This document shows, piece after piece, positions 36,258 through 44,359 of a stretch of DNA of 64,000 nucleotides. Position numbers and translations under genes: made by a program. The DNA is from Haladaptatus halobius (GTDB taxonomy: Archaea > Halobacteriota > Halobacteria > Halobacteriales > Haladaptataceae), in contig NZ_CP085336.1 in the NCBI RefSeq assembly GCF_020618475.1, positions 310,001-374,000 of the forward strand, read 5' to 3'. Within the stretch, counting starts at the first letter, position 1; each line of letters begins with the position of its first letter. The notes under the pieces were generated by a model, which ran no database searches, was not told the DNA's origin, and worked only from the letters and a program-made list of their open reading frames with translations.

Positions 36258-36919
36258 CAGTCATCCACCAAGGGTTCCAACGTCACGTCACATTCGATGT
36301 TTGTGTATCCCGATTGAAACCGCTCTATTTCCTTCTCTTCTGGGTTAAATGCATGGCGCTCAATACAACCCACGTCTGCGCCGAGTAAATGGACACTGAC
36401 GCTTGGCTCTGTCGACGTCGTTGTCACCGAGTGAATGTCGTTGTTCGGCGGCACTAACTCGTAGAAGTCGCCTCGCTCCATCTGCTCAGTTCGAACCTTC
36501 TCGAGTTCGGCATACTCATCGTCTGGATGGTAATGGTCGTCGTCGTTTACGCGACGATAGAAATCCTCGCGCTGTTCGCCGTCGTAGATACCGACGAGTC
36601 CCCATGCCAGATGGTCATGGACGGGGGTCTTTGCGCCCGGCGGGAGCACCAGCGTGAACAGTGCAAGATCGTGGCCCTCGCGATAGAGCAGCCACTGGGC
36701 GATGTCCTCGCCCATCTCACCTCGGTCTTCGTAATCGTCAGGTGGGAGTTTTTGATACATCTCGGGCAGCCAGTCATCGTCAGTCAGTAACTCCCCAAAC
36801 GGTTTCTCCAGATCCGCAAGAAGTGGTTCGACCTGTTCGTGTTCGTTAGCGGTCGTTTTGACCGTTTCAATGAATGAACGAATTCGTTCGTTGTCGACGA
36901 AGTACTCCTCCTTGGCCAT
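36257..36919 (-). CDS. Thiol-dioxygenase-like cupin (cysteine dioxygenase family)
   Basis: A 220-residue double-stranded beta-helix protein. The iron site is visible as PVHDHLAWG (His101, His103) and DIHSV (His163). The later segment EPSVSVHLLG matches the SxHxY triad of cysteine and 3-mercaptopropionate dioxygenases, but the Tyr is Leu179, so the substrate or mechanism may differ. Thiol dioxygenases turn a thiol into a sulfinate using O2 and Fe(II). The gene is first in an operon with two CoA-transferase subunits, suggesting that its product acid is then handled as a CoA thioester. A generic metal-dependent cupin is the alternative. Confidence 0.75.
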   Translation of the reverse strand: MAKEEYFVDNERIRSFIETVKTTANEHEQVEPLLADLEKPFGELLTDDDWLPEMYQKLPPDDYEDRGEMGEDIAQWLLYREGHDLALFTLVLPPGAKTPVHDHLAWGLVGIYDGEQREDFYRRVNDDDHYHPDDEYAELEKVRTEQMERGDFYELVPPNNDIHSVTTTSTEPSVSVHLLGADVGCIERHAFNPEEKEIERFQSGYTNIECDVTLEPLVDD

Positions 36920-37017
36920 ACTCGAACTATTCTACATGATATATCGTAAAGATTCGGGACAGCACGATGGTGTAGGTAGGACAAATATAAATTCTCATTG
37001 ATATTTTGTCCGCGGTG

Positions 37018-37185
37018 ATGTCTATCGGTGAGTACGGGTTTTTGATTCAGTCAGAAAAGTAAGTCTCCCTCGGACCACTTATATTTGAATGGGAAGGAAC
37101 TGCACATCACTGCTCCCAGTGTAAAAATGCCGTTGAATGCCTGTACTGCCGAAAATGTCCATTAACCACTCATAAGATTAGATAG
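37018..37185 (+). pseudogene. Short Cys-rich frame with internal stop
   Basis: From ATG 37018 the frame reads MSIGEYGFLIQSEK, a TAA, then in frame LIFEWEGTAHHCSQCKNAVE and CLYCRKCP to TAG 37183-37185. The CSQC...CLYCRKC pattern looks like a treble-clef or rubredoxin-like zinc knuckle. No start codon follows the stop, so either the gene is broken or this is chance. Nothing else is seen between 36920 and 37320. Confidence 0.3.
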
Positions 37186-37320
37186 TGCTATAGCAAAACA
37201 TGTACAAGAGCTTGCCTCAATTCAGAGAAGGCGCGAAATTATCCTTCTATTCGGCCGTCAATCCGACTAGCATGCTCTGAGATCCACCCAAGCAACTCAA
37301 ACTCCACGATCTACCTCTCA

Positions 37321-37545
37321 CTACTGATCTTGCTGCTGGCGGTCTTCCTGAACGGGGAACGCGATTTCGACGGTCGTTTTATACTCGGTGATCTGGCCGT
37401 TCTCAACCGTGGCTGTCCAACCTTCGAGATCGACGCCGTGGATATCGTCGATCGTTTTGCTTGCTTGGCTGACCGCTTCTTTTGCGGCGGCTTCCCAAGA
37501 CTCTTCGGACGTTCCGAGGACTTTAATGACTTTCACAGCGGTCAT
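37321..37545 (-). CDS. Dodecin
   Basis: A 74-residue protein matching dodecin: AVKVIKVLGTSEESWEAAAK, ASKTIDDIHGVDLEGWTATV, ENGQITEYKTTVEIAF. Dodecins assemble as hollow dodecamers that bind flavins and store or quench them. The Trp that sandwiches the flavin is present in EGWTATV. The sequence is closer to bacterial-type dodecins than to the well-known Halobacterium protein, by my reading. ATG 37545 follows GAGAG by a few bases; ATG 37560 is an alternative. It is monocistronic. Confidence 0.9.
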   Translation of the reverse strand: MTAVKVIKVLGTSEESWEAAAKEAVSQASKTIDDIHGVDLEGWTATVENGQITEYKTTVEIAFPVQEDRQQQDQ

Positions 37546-38006
37546 GTTACTCTCTACCATGGCCGTCGATTAGACTCTTATGCCCACCTGAAAAACTCCC
37601 CTGTTCGGTTGAGAATCAGAAGAGCTTCAGTTCCCTAGAATTGTTCGACCGAAATTCCCCGTCATTGGGGCGGTTCATGTATGCCGAAGTCGAGAATCAG
37701 TCACAACCTTCAGTATCCGATCCTATTCTAAACGGAGCCAGGCGAGCGTCGATGTGGATAGCTAAACGGGCTTACTGGCATTGTGTCACCTATCTCGTTG
37801 ACGTTGATGACGATTACAGCAGCGGTTCTCGTTTATGCGGATGAGGTGTTTCTAATTGATGTTCAGAATGTGATGGATGTGTCGTGCTCTTCGGTTAATC
37901 GGGCGAGCCACGGATCTCGCCCGAGCTCTGCCCACTCCGTGAGATTTTCTACAGTGATATTCCGCGCTGTGTCACAGGGTTCATATACAATGAATTCATC
38001 GAGTAC

Positions 38007-38207
38007 ATGGAATTTGTGATTGGTGTCTCGGACGGTGTTACTACGCTTCCCGCGTGGCTCCCTCAGTTTTCGATAGTTGGAAAGACAGTCGTATATTACC
38101 TGCTGTTTTTCGACGTTCTGAAGTTCATTGCGATCCCCCTGACTCTTGTTTGGCTTGGATATGCCTTCGGACGCTATCGTACAGCGAACTCAAATTCACG
38201 CAACTAA
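38007..38207 (+). CDS. Small membrane protein
   Basis: A 66-residue frame with one long hydrophobic region (VVYYLLFFDVLKFIAIPLTL and VWLGYAFG) and a basic tail (RYRTANSNSRN). This is consistent with a one- or two-pass membrane protein with the C-terminus inside. TTCATATAC lies 20-30 bases upstream and could be its TATA box. Family unknown; the preceding gap 37561-38006 has no other supported gene. Confidence 0.45.
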   Translation: MEFVIGVSDGVTTLPAWLPQFSIVGKTVVYYLLFFDVLKFIAIPLTLVWLGYAFGRYRTANSNSRN

Positions 38208-38301
38208 GCGGATCTCTCCAATATTGTGGTAGGTTAGCGCACTATTTCAATAGATCTCTTCGGATATGAATCTTATTGAGTGCTGATCGCTAGTAGAACA
38301 T

Positions 38302-38538
38302 ATGAGCGAGAATGCCGCACTCATTGCCCGGATTATCGAGCATAATACGGGAGGGCAAAATCTTGAGACAATTGATCACGATTACATTGGCGTGATTGCA
38401 AGCCATCACAGCCGCTTTGTTGGAGATCTCGATAACGCGATAGCCGAGGCTCTTGCCGAAGGATACATCGAAGAGCAGGATGGCGAATACGTCGCGACAG
38501 TGAAAGTCTGGGATCTCGTTCCCGGTACTACTAGCTAG
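38302..38538 (+). CDS. Small acidic protein, possible winged helix
   Basis: A 78-residue acidic protein (IARIIEHNTGGQNLETIDHD, IAEALAEGYIEEQDGEYVAT). The helix-helix-beta hairpin order fits a degenerate winged-helix domain. No family was recognised. The following 386 bases to 38924 hold no recognisable gene. Confidence 0.5.
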   Translation: MSENAALIARIIEHNTGGQNLETIDHDYIGVIASHHSRFVGDLDNAIAEALAEGYIEEQDGEYVATVKVWDLVPGTTS

Positions 38539-38924
38539 TCGTTCGATTTGACTGCGTGTTGTACTCTTCCGCCCTCTATACCTCTCTTCAACCGTTCCTA
38601 GTAGTAGCTCAGATGAAACCCTCACAGTCTGCCAAGAGGTGCGTGCTGCATACAGAGGATGAGTTCAGCGCAGCGTTACCGACAGATGAGATAGCCAACG
38701 ACAGAATCGTTCGTATGAACTGTTAGAACGGTCGAACTGTATACTAGGCGCGTGTGGGGCCAGAATATTTCCAGTTACCGTCGAAAGCGACTGTTACCCG
38801 TATTGGGGGTAGCGCATAACTAATAGCGAAGCGGAGTATGTACTCGCCGGCCAGATTACCATACGCTGGATGGACCTCGTTGAAAACTCTCCTGCAGGTA
38901 ATCGCATAGCAAATCACCCGTATC

Positions 38925-39860
38925 ATGTCTCAAAATGTACCGGCCGAATACGAACCTATCGAGTTCACTAGCGAGGGAACGCGCTGTGCGGGCTCTCTGT
39001 ACCGCCCGGACGAATCACTCACGACGGGCGATCCGCCGGTCGTGGTGATGGGGAACGGCTTCGGACTGCCCCGTCAGGCAGGCCTCCCTGCCGTCGCACA
39101 GCGGCTCACGGAACACGGACTCGCGGCGATGACGTTCGACTACCGATCGCTCGGTGAGAGCGGCGGCGAACCGCGAAACGTCGTGATCCCGTTCCGACAG
39201 CTCGTCGACTGGCAGGCTGCCGTCGGTCATGCGCGTACCATCGACGGCATCGACGGAGACTATATCGGCGTCTGGGGGTTTTCGATGGGCGGTGGCGGGG
39301 CATTCGTTACTGCTGCGAGAGAAGATGTTAATGCGTACGTCGGGCAAAATCCAGTGCTTGACGGGATGCGAGCCATCCTCTACATCACGCGACAGATGGG
39401 ACCGGTCTACGGACTCCGCACGACTGCGGCAGGTATCCGGGACCTAGCCCGAAAATGGACCGGACAGGAGCCCTACTACATCCCCATCTGGGGCAATTAT
39501 CCCGAGGACCTCCCGGCGTTACCGACCAAGGGCTCGAAGAAGGGTCACGAGGCCGCCGTCGGACCGGAGGCAGACGATCCTTTGGTGAATCGCTGTGCCG
39601 CGCGCGTGTTCTTGACCTTCGGCCTGTACCGACCCGTCTCGGAAGCTGGCCGGATCAATTGCCCGGCGCTTCTTGTCGAGGGAGCTCGCGACCAGATCGC
39701 CCCGAGGAGTGCCATCAAAGCAGCGGCCGCCCATCTCTCTGATGTCAAGTGGGTCACCTACGATATCGATCATTTCGGAGCGTTCGTCGGCGATACGGCC
39801 GATGAGATTGTCGAGGAGGAGGCCGCATTCCTCGAACGACACCTGGTCGAGGCCACCTGA
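38925..39860 (+). CDS. Alpha/beta hydrolase (dienelactone hydrolase-like)
   Basis: A 311-residue alpha/beta hydrolase. The nucleophile elbow is GFSMGG (about residue 123), the oxyanion region is VVVMGNGFGLPRQ, the acid lies in EGARDQIAPRSA, and the catalytic His is in YDIDHFGAF. A lid of about 90 residues lies between the elbow and the acid. Enzymes of this group hydrolyse esters or C-C bonds; the substrate is unknown. The gene is GC-rich compared with the flanks. An IS-like element follows at 39937. Confidence 0.88.
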   Translation: MSQNVPAEYEPIEFTSEGTRCAGSLYRPDESLTTGDPPVVVMGNGFGLPRQAGLPAVAQRLTEHGLAAMTFDYRSLGESGGEPRNVVIPFRQLVDWQAAVGHARTIDGIDGDYIGVWGFSMGGGGAFVTAAREDVNAYVGQNPVLDGMRAILYITRQMGPVYGLRTTAAGIRDLARKWTGQEPYYIPIWGNYPEDLPALPTKGSKKGHEAAVGPEADDPLVNRCAARVFLTFGLYRPVSEAGRINCPALLVEGARDQIAPRSAIKAAAAHLSDVKWVTYDIDHFGAFVGDTADEIVEEEAAFLERHLVEAT

Positions 39861-39936
39861 AGTCGTGCGTTAGTGATCCTCTCACGAGAACTACGCGAGT
39901 ATCGGTACGGCCCGATTCTTTGAGTCTGATCGTGCA

Positions 39937-40030
39937 AGATACGCGCCCTGTATTCAGCACGCCCGCTGACACCTCTCATCTCTCATTTGCTGAGGATCTC
40001 AACAACGCCTTATTAGTATACCATGCTAAC
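39937..40030 (+). repeat. Dispersed ~95-bp element, plus orientation
   Basis: Contains ATACGCGCCCTGTATTCAGC, ACACCTCTCATCTCTC, GAGGATCTCAACAACGCC and TTAGTATACCATGCTAA. It is colinear with 23720-23806 and inverse to 22786-22885. No open frame is associated. Confidence 0.5.
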
Positions 40031-40158
40031 GCATGAGATTGGTATCTGATAGAAAATATATTTATATTTATTTAGTAACCCATGAGAAACTTATCTTAGT
40101 GGATGCAATAACTAATCCTAGAAACACCGCCTGCATCGAAACGTGAGTGATAATCCCT

Positions 40159-41027
40159 ATGACATCGATTTCACCTCCGAACGACGCTGATCATGTATCG
40201 CACAGCAGACGGGCGTTTCTCGCAACAACCGCCAGCCTCGGCCTTGCATCACTGTCCGGATGTGTGTACAGCAGTGGAATCGGGGCAGTTGATAATGGAT
40301 CGAGCGGCACCAATCGCACGAATTCAACAGCATGCCGTCGGGACTCGATCCGACAAAATACTCCGACCAGTTCAAACACCGAGTCAATATCGCGAACAAA
40401 GGCGCAGACACCACTGGGAAGCAAGCGATCGATAACGTCCTCGACCGTGTGATCGACGACGATACACTCGTCTACTTCCCACCTGGTCGGTATAAGCTGA
40501 ATACGAGCCATCGCCACGTTGGACTCCGCAATCTCGGGATTATCGGACAAAATGCCGTCCTCACGCACGGCCGTGTGGATGCGATCAAGGGATTCGATGT
40601 CACCGAGGGCGAGTATCACGGTCCCGCTCAACATTTCAAAATCGGGGTGCCTGACACGCCACACAGGAGAGTATTCGTGTTTGGTGGGTTTACGGCTGAT
40701 TGACGCGGGAAAAACGAGGGAATGCAGATTCTGAATCACCGATTTCCCGGCAGTGTGGTGATTCAGAACATTCGGCAAGTCGGGATGCATTCGCTTGGAT
40801 GTCGGGGGCCATTCCGACTGAATCCTGCGACCGAGAATGCGTTCATTCGGGCGCGGAATATCGACATCAAGCATGGCGGTCTCACCTACCAGAAGACGAT
40901 CAACACGCGAGATACGTACGACGGTGGCCCGTATGCTGGTCGCTCGTGGGCGACATCGGGGATTACGATGCACCCACGCACCCAGGGGAAGCTCCGCTTA
41001 GAGCGTGTCATCTCTCTTAGTATATAA
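40159..41027 (+). pseudogene. Tat-exported right-handed beta-helix protein, broken
   Basis: ATG 40159 starts with a Tat/lipobox signal (SRRAFLATTASLGLASLSGC). A frameshift near 40330 moves to DNVLDRVIDDDTLVYFPPGR, YKLNTSHRHVGLRNLGIIGQ, an arrangement known from haloarchaeal pectate-lyase-like proteins. TGA 40701-40703 replaces a Trp codon in FTAD-W, and the frame continues with LNHRFPGSVVIQNIRQVGMH to a stop at 41027. The normal protein is much longer, so the 3' end is also missing. Confidence 0.8.
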
Positions 41028-41165
41028 TTTGGCATCAAATAGATATCAACCACAGGATGGCAAATATAATAGAATCAAAAAATGACTTAGCTATTGGAAT
41101 CGGAGAGAAGCCCTCATCTTTGTCATCAGAATCACCATCAGTAAACGGTCATTATGAGACCAGAA

Positions 41166-41555
41166 CTATCTCGTCGTCTTTCCGCTTATTTCCATCATCC
41201 ACACTAACCGGGCTGAGAAAAGGGGCCAACTAGTAGCGGGAGTAGTCAGCCAGATCGACACCGTCCAAGACAGCAAGAGGAGCGCAAGGAAAAGAGCCGA
41301 AGCAAAGGGGGTGCAGCAGAACCTGATCAGCACGAACAGAAACTCGCCAGCCAACAGTACCAGCGAAAAAGATAGCAGCGACTGAGAAGATTGGCCCCCA
41401 AGATCAACAAACCCCGATGACTGTGTCACCCCACTGACCGAGTGATAGCCAGTACTGCATAACAGGGCTGTGAGAAGGCACAGGACAGTCACAGCAGCGA
41501 CGATATCCGACAGGCACTCTGCCGGGACAGACCGCAGAAATCCGCTGTAGGACAC
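41166..41555 (-). CDS. Possible membrane protein
   Basis: A 129-residue frame with at least three hydrophobic segments (SDIVAAVTVLCLLTALLCST, LLSFSLVLLAGEFLFVLIRF, ALFLALLLLSWTVSIWLTTP). It lies in the same direction as the better-supported gene 41659-41922. No homologue recognised; its base composition is compatible with coding but not decisive. Confidence 0.35.
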   Translation of the reverse strand: MSYSGFLRSVPAECLSDIVAAVTVLCLLTALLCSTGYHSVSGVTQSSGFVDLGGQSSQSLLSFSLVLLAGEFLFVLIRFCCTPFASALFLALLLLSWTVSIWLTTPATSWPLFSARLVWMMEISGKTTR

Positions 41556-41658
41556 CAGAGGGGTGCCAATAACCGTACTGGAGTGGGGTGCCCACTGTCT
41601 TCATGTAACGTCTGGGTACCAAGCGAGCCTGTAGAAGTACAGCAACGAAAAAGGAGTG

Positions 41659-41922
41659 TTAGCGTTGGTAGTAGAACTCAACGACTTTGAAGACAGCCCA
41701 GATAGTGATGAAGATGGAGCTGATGAAGATTACATTCATCCAGAGGAGCGGCAGTGGCTGAGCGACCCCAACGAGGTCAAGCCCAACGCTGATGAGCTTT
41801 CCAAGGGCCGAATAGATGAGTGGACCAATGAAGATCAATGCGAGCAGAGACGCACCAATTACTTCGAGAACGTTCCGAGTATAGGGCTTTTTGAGTGACT
41901 GAACAACTGAGATCATAATCAC
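41659..41922 (-). CDS. Small membrane protein
   Basis: An 87-residue frame with two helices (LEVIGASLLALIFIGPLIYS and LPLLWMNVIFISSIFITIWA). It starts MIMISVVQSLKKPYTRN and ends in a charged tail. AT-rich sequence with TATATT (about 41942-41965) lies upstream on the minus strand and may be its promoter. No family recognised. Confidence 0.45.
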   Translation of the reverse strand: MIMISVVQSLKKPYTRNVLEVIGASLLALIFIGPLIYSALGKLISVGLDLVGVAQPLPLLWMNVIFISSIFITIWAVFKVVEFYYQR

Positions 41923-42127
41923 TACTACAACGGCAGTGATAATATAGATTTCTAAAATATTTTTGTTTATCTAAATATACCGGTACAGGGTTTTTCCGCG
42001 ATTAGTCGACCACAATTAGTCAACGATAGATCCCAGTTCACGGCTCTATTGGGTGCCAAATGGGCGCCATGCTGGGGTGCCAATAGGAGAAAGACCATCT
42101 TCCACAGAACGCACGAGGGGGCGGCAG

Positions 42128-42456
42128 TGAGCAGCACTGCCAGACTGTCCACAGGAAGTCAAGGGGAACCGCCCCTGCGACGGTACAGAGCAGCACTCTG
42201 GACTGTCCAAGACTGAGCAGCACACCACAAGTGAGAGTGCTAGAGCCGATTGGACTGTCCTCTTAGTACCAGCAGGAGTGAGTCATCTCCAGCGACGGTG
42301 GGACTGTCGAGCGAGCGCTACGTACATCGGAACTCTGGTGTGTCACCAGAGTGACTGTCAGAAGAGCTACGACTGACTGGTCTGCTGGCCAAAACTTCCG
42401 GTGAAAACTGGAGTGGTTCATCTGGGTGGGCACCCGTTTCTGCCGGCCGACTGTCC
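42128..42456 (+). repeat. Array of GACTGTCC-core repeats
   Basis: GACTGTC(C) occurs at 42143, 42201, 42253, 42302, 42353 and 42449, with spacings of 58, 52, 49, 51 and 96 (twice 48) bases. The first two are preceded by GAGCAGCACT (42128, 42188); a third GAGCAGCAC lies at 42215. An AT-rich tract (41941-41990) borders the array. The pattern suggests iteron-like binding sites or a decayed tandem repeat. No long frame here is convincing. Confidence 0.5.
42329..42380 (+). repeat. Left copy of a direct repeat flanking the PIN module
   Basis: Contains a perfect 9-bp inverted repeat, ACTCTGGTG (42332-42340) and CACCAGAGT (42344-42352), followed by CTGTCAG, GAGCT and CTGACTG. The same order, with a shorter hairpin, is found at 43543-43600 on the other side of the toxin-antitoxin genes. 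Confidence 0.5.
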
Positions 42457-42570
42457 ACCATTCGGCAGTCGCCACGCACAGCTACGAGTGCAAACTTCGG
42501 TCAATCGCCTGGGCTCCTTAGGCGATTGACCCAAGCTGCCGGTTGAAGACGATCGCCTCCAGGGGTTGAA

Positions 42571-42833
42571 CCCGTGGAGGAGCCGGTCGAGGACGCCGCT
42601 CCATCAGGAACCTTGGAGGACGTGCTCAGCGACGTCGAGTTCCCAACGACGAAGGCCGGGAAGAGTGCATTGAGGCCGTCCACGCCGCCTACGAGTACCT
42701 CCAGGCGAACGGGAAGGCAACGATACGCGAGTTCGTCGCCGAGGTGGTGCCGGAACACTCGGTCGGCTAGGACGTCGAGAGGTCGGCCCAAGGCGGTAGC
42801 GACTTGACGTACACGAGGAAGGAGGAGAACCGG
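42571..42833 (+). pseudogene. Remnant of a haloarchaeal conserved small protein
   Basis: PVEEPVEDAAPSGTLEDVLS and DVEFPTTK shift near 42655 to ECIEAVHAAYEYLQANGKAT and IREFVAEVVPEHSVG, then TAG, then DVERSAQGGS. The AVHAAYEYLxxxGxATxREFV pattern is a helix-turn-helix-like segment I recognise from plasmid-associated haloarchaeal proteins. A frameshift and a stop make it non-functional. Confidence 0.5.
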
Positions 42834-42852
42834 CGGCGTAACACTCTTAGGC

Positions 42853-42877
42853 CCATATATCCGAATATATTATATGG
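42853..42877. promoter_or_regulatory. Inverted repeat over the start of the RHH-type antitoxin gene
   Basis: CCATATA (42853-42859) and TATATGG (42871-42877) form an inverted repeat whose right arm includes the ATG at 42874. The arms overlap AT-rich promoter-like sequence, so binding of the antitoxin would block transcription and possibly a leaderless start. Confidence 0.45.
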
Positions 42878-43122
42878 TCAAAACCATCCGCGTCTCGGAA
42901 GAGTATCACGAGTGGCTGAACGCCCACAAGAGGAGCGGTGAGACGATGGAGGAGACGCTGCGCCGAATGACGCGTGGTCCTCACCCCAGCGACATCGCCG
43001 GCCTCCTGTCGAAAGAGGATGCGGAGGACGCCAAGGAGGCAGTTGACCGCCTCCGCGGACGTGACCGCGTCCGTCTCGACGCCGCCCGTAATGCCTTCGA
43101 GAGCAGTGACACGGGCGAATGA
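42874..43122 (+). CDS. VapB-type antitoxin
   Basis: An 82-residue protein beginning KTIRVSEEYHEWLNAHKRSG and ETMEETLRRMTRG, the pattern of haloarchaeal RHH-like antitoxins. An acidic/basic helical tail (DAEDAKEAVDRLRGRDRVRL) for toxin contact follows. It overlaps the PIN toxin start by 4 bases and has an inverted repeat at its promoter. The gene pair is GC-rich and bounded by direct repeats. Confidence 0.8.
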   Translation: MVKTIRVSEEYHEWLNAHKRSGETMEETLRRMTRGPHPSDIAGLLSKEDAEDAKEAVDRLRGRDRVRLDAARNAFESSDTGE

Positions 43123-43514
43123 TCATCGATTCATCGTACCTGTTCGACCTGATGGCGGAGGATCCTGCTGCGTTCTCGAAGGGGACGGAACTCGTAGAGC
43201 GCGGGGAGATGCGGTGGTTGCCCACTCCGGTCGTCGCCGAGGCCTACTACGGTGTCGCCACGGCTCAGAGCAATACGACCAAGCAGGAGGTACGAAACCG
43301 TCTCCTGGGCTATCCCCGGATCGAGGTCGATGAAGAGATCGCTCGGGTGGCGGGCGAACTACTCGCCGCTGCAGACGACCGCGAGAGCGGAAACGCTGGT
43401 ATCGGGCCGAACGACGCGTACATCGCCGCGATGGCCGAGGTCCTCGACGATGCAGTTCTCACAGACAACGTCGATGACTTCGAAGCGCTGGGTGTTCCAG
43501 TCGAGACCTACTGA
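43119..43514 (+). CDS. VapC-type PIN ribonuclease toxin
   Basis: A 131-residue PIN protein. IIDSSYLFDLMAED gives Asp4, TPVVAEAYYG the conserved Glu, and GPNDAYIAAMAEVLDDAVLT with DNVDDFEALG the two further acids. All four acidic positions are present, so RNase activity is likely. It is coupled to the antitoxin through ATGA at 43119-43122. This is the third PIN module in the window and is not closely similar to the other two. Confidence 0.88.
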   Translation: MIIDSSYLFDLMAEDPAAFSKGTELVERGEMRWLPTPVVAEAYYGVATAQSNTTKQEVRNRLLGYPRIEVDEEIARVAGELLAAADDRESGNAGIGPNDAYIAAMAEVLDDAVLTDNVDDFEALGVPVETY

Positions 43515-43542
43515 GTTCGTATCGGACTGCCCTGGATACCCC

Positions 43543-43606
43543 GGAATCCGGTGTATCACCAGCGGCTGTCAGGAGCTGGGGCTGACTGTCCACTGGTCAC
43601 CAGTGG
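43543..43606 (+). repeat. Right copy of the direct repeat flanking the PIN module
   Basis: GGTGTATCACCAG, then CTGTCAG, GAGCT and CTGACTG, matches the left copy at 42329-42380. It is followed by another inverted repeat, CCACTGG (43590-43596) and CCAGTGG (43600-43606), and at 43655-43670 by TCACCA and TGGTGA arms. The gap 43515-43798 holds no gene. Confidence 0.5.
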
Positions 43607-43798
43607 CGGTCATTCGCTCGCCGTCGAGCATTCGGGCGGGGCACTTTCATTCGGTCACCAATACTGGTGATAGTCGATGTGTTGTTGAGCTATGGCTTGA
43701 GCTCGTTCATTGCCCATCTCCAGTCTGCGTATATTGACCGCAGCAACAAGAACTCGAATTGTACAAAGAATTATTTATCCCTAACATGATCACTCTAC

Positions 43799-44107
43799 AT
43801 GGAAATATTCGAAGATCAACGTCACAAAGAACAGACCGCCGGGTTCATCGGCTTGCTTATTGCAGGCTTGTTCCTCTGGCGAACACTCTCAGCATACGCT
43901 ATGCAATGGCAAGGGTTGTTTCGCATGCCATCGGGACTCTGGTTTGTGATTACGACTATGACCTGCCTTGCTCTCTTGATCTGGTCGGTCGGCCATCTTA
44001 CTGGTGACTATCGGCACAACCAGCTCTACTCCCGCATGATCGGCATCCTTTCCAGTCTTGCCGTCGGAGGCATCCTCGTCTTTGTCGGCTATATTTTCGC
44101 GCAATAG
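43799..44107 (+). CDS. Three-helix membrane protein of unknown function
   Basis: A 102-residue protein with a polar start (MEIFEDQRHKEQ) and three membrane helices (TAGFIGLLIAGLFLWRTL, GLWFVITTMTCLALLIWSVG, MIGILSSLAVGGILVFVGYI). AAATTATTTATCCC, 22-35 bases upstream, is a likely TATA element. No family is recognised. Confidence 0.6.
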   Translation: MEIFEDQRHKEQTAGFIGLLIAGLFLWRTLSAYAMQWQGLFRMPSGLWFVITTMTCLALLIWSVGHLTGDYRHNQLYSRMIGILSSLAVGGILVFVGYIFAQ

Positions 44108-44317
44108 CTATCACTGCCGTCTCTGACAGCGATTTTCGGATCACTTCACGGGTGTGCAGTCAGACCGCTCGTGTCGGTCATCATTCGGCACCTCCAATGT
44201 TGAACTAAACAGAGCAACCACCTTCAGTATGCAGCGACCCTCCCCCTTCTTGGACTTGCCCTGATTATCGACCCTTGACGCACTGAATTCGTAATCTTAG
44301 TCAAAGAAATGGTATTA

Positions 44318-44335
44318 GAATATAAATATTTATAC
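44318..44335 (+). promoter_or_regulatory. TATA-type promoter of the next membrane protein gene
   Basis: GAATATAAATATTTATAC lies 25-42 bases upstream of ATG 44360, which fits an archaeal TATA box for a transcript with a very short leader. Confidence 0.6.
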
Positions 44336-44359
44336 TTTGAGTACAGTATTTCAACCACT

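Noticed and set aside
37867..38060. Minus-strand protein-like stretch VRDTNHKFHVLDEFIVYEP and following to TEWAELGRDPWLARLTEEHD
   Set aside because: It reads well but has no start codon and overlaps the plus-strand membrane protein at 38007. I could not name a family, so I did not annotate it.
42128..42456. A possible degenerate CRISPR array
   Set aside because: The repeated cores are only 8-18 bases, are not constant in length, and no cas gene is near.
41967..42475. Minus-strand frames rich in Cys, Trp and Pro over the repeat array
   Set aside because: They overlap in several frames, lack consistent composition and follow the repeats, so they are by-products of the repeated DNA.
42540..42620. 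A tRNA-like TTGAACCC motif near 42566
   Set aside because: No acceptor stem or anticodon arm can be formed around it; the sequence belongs to a broken coding region.
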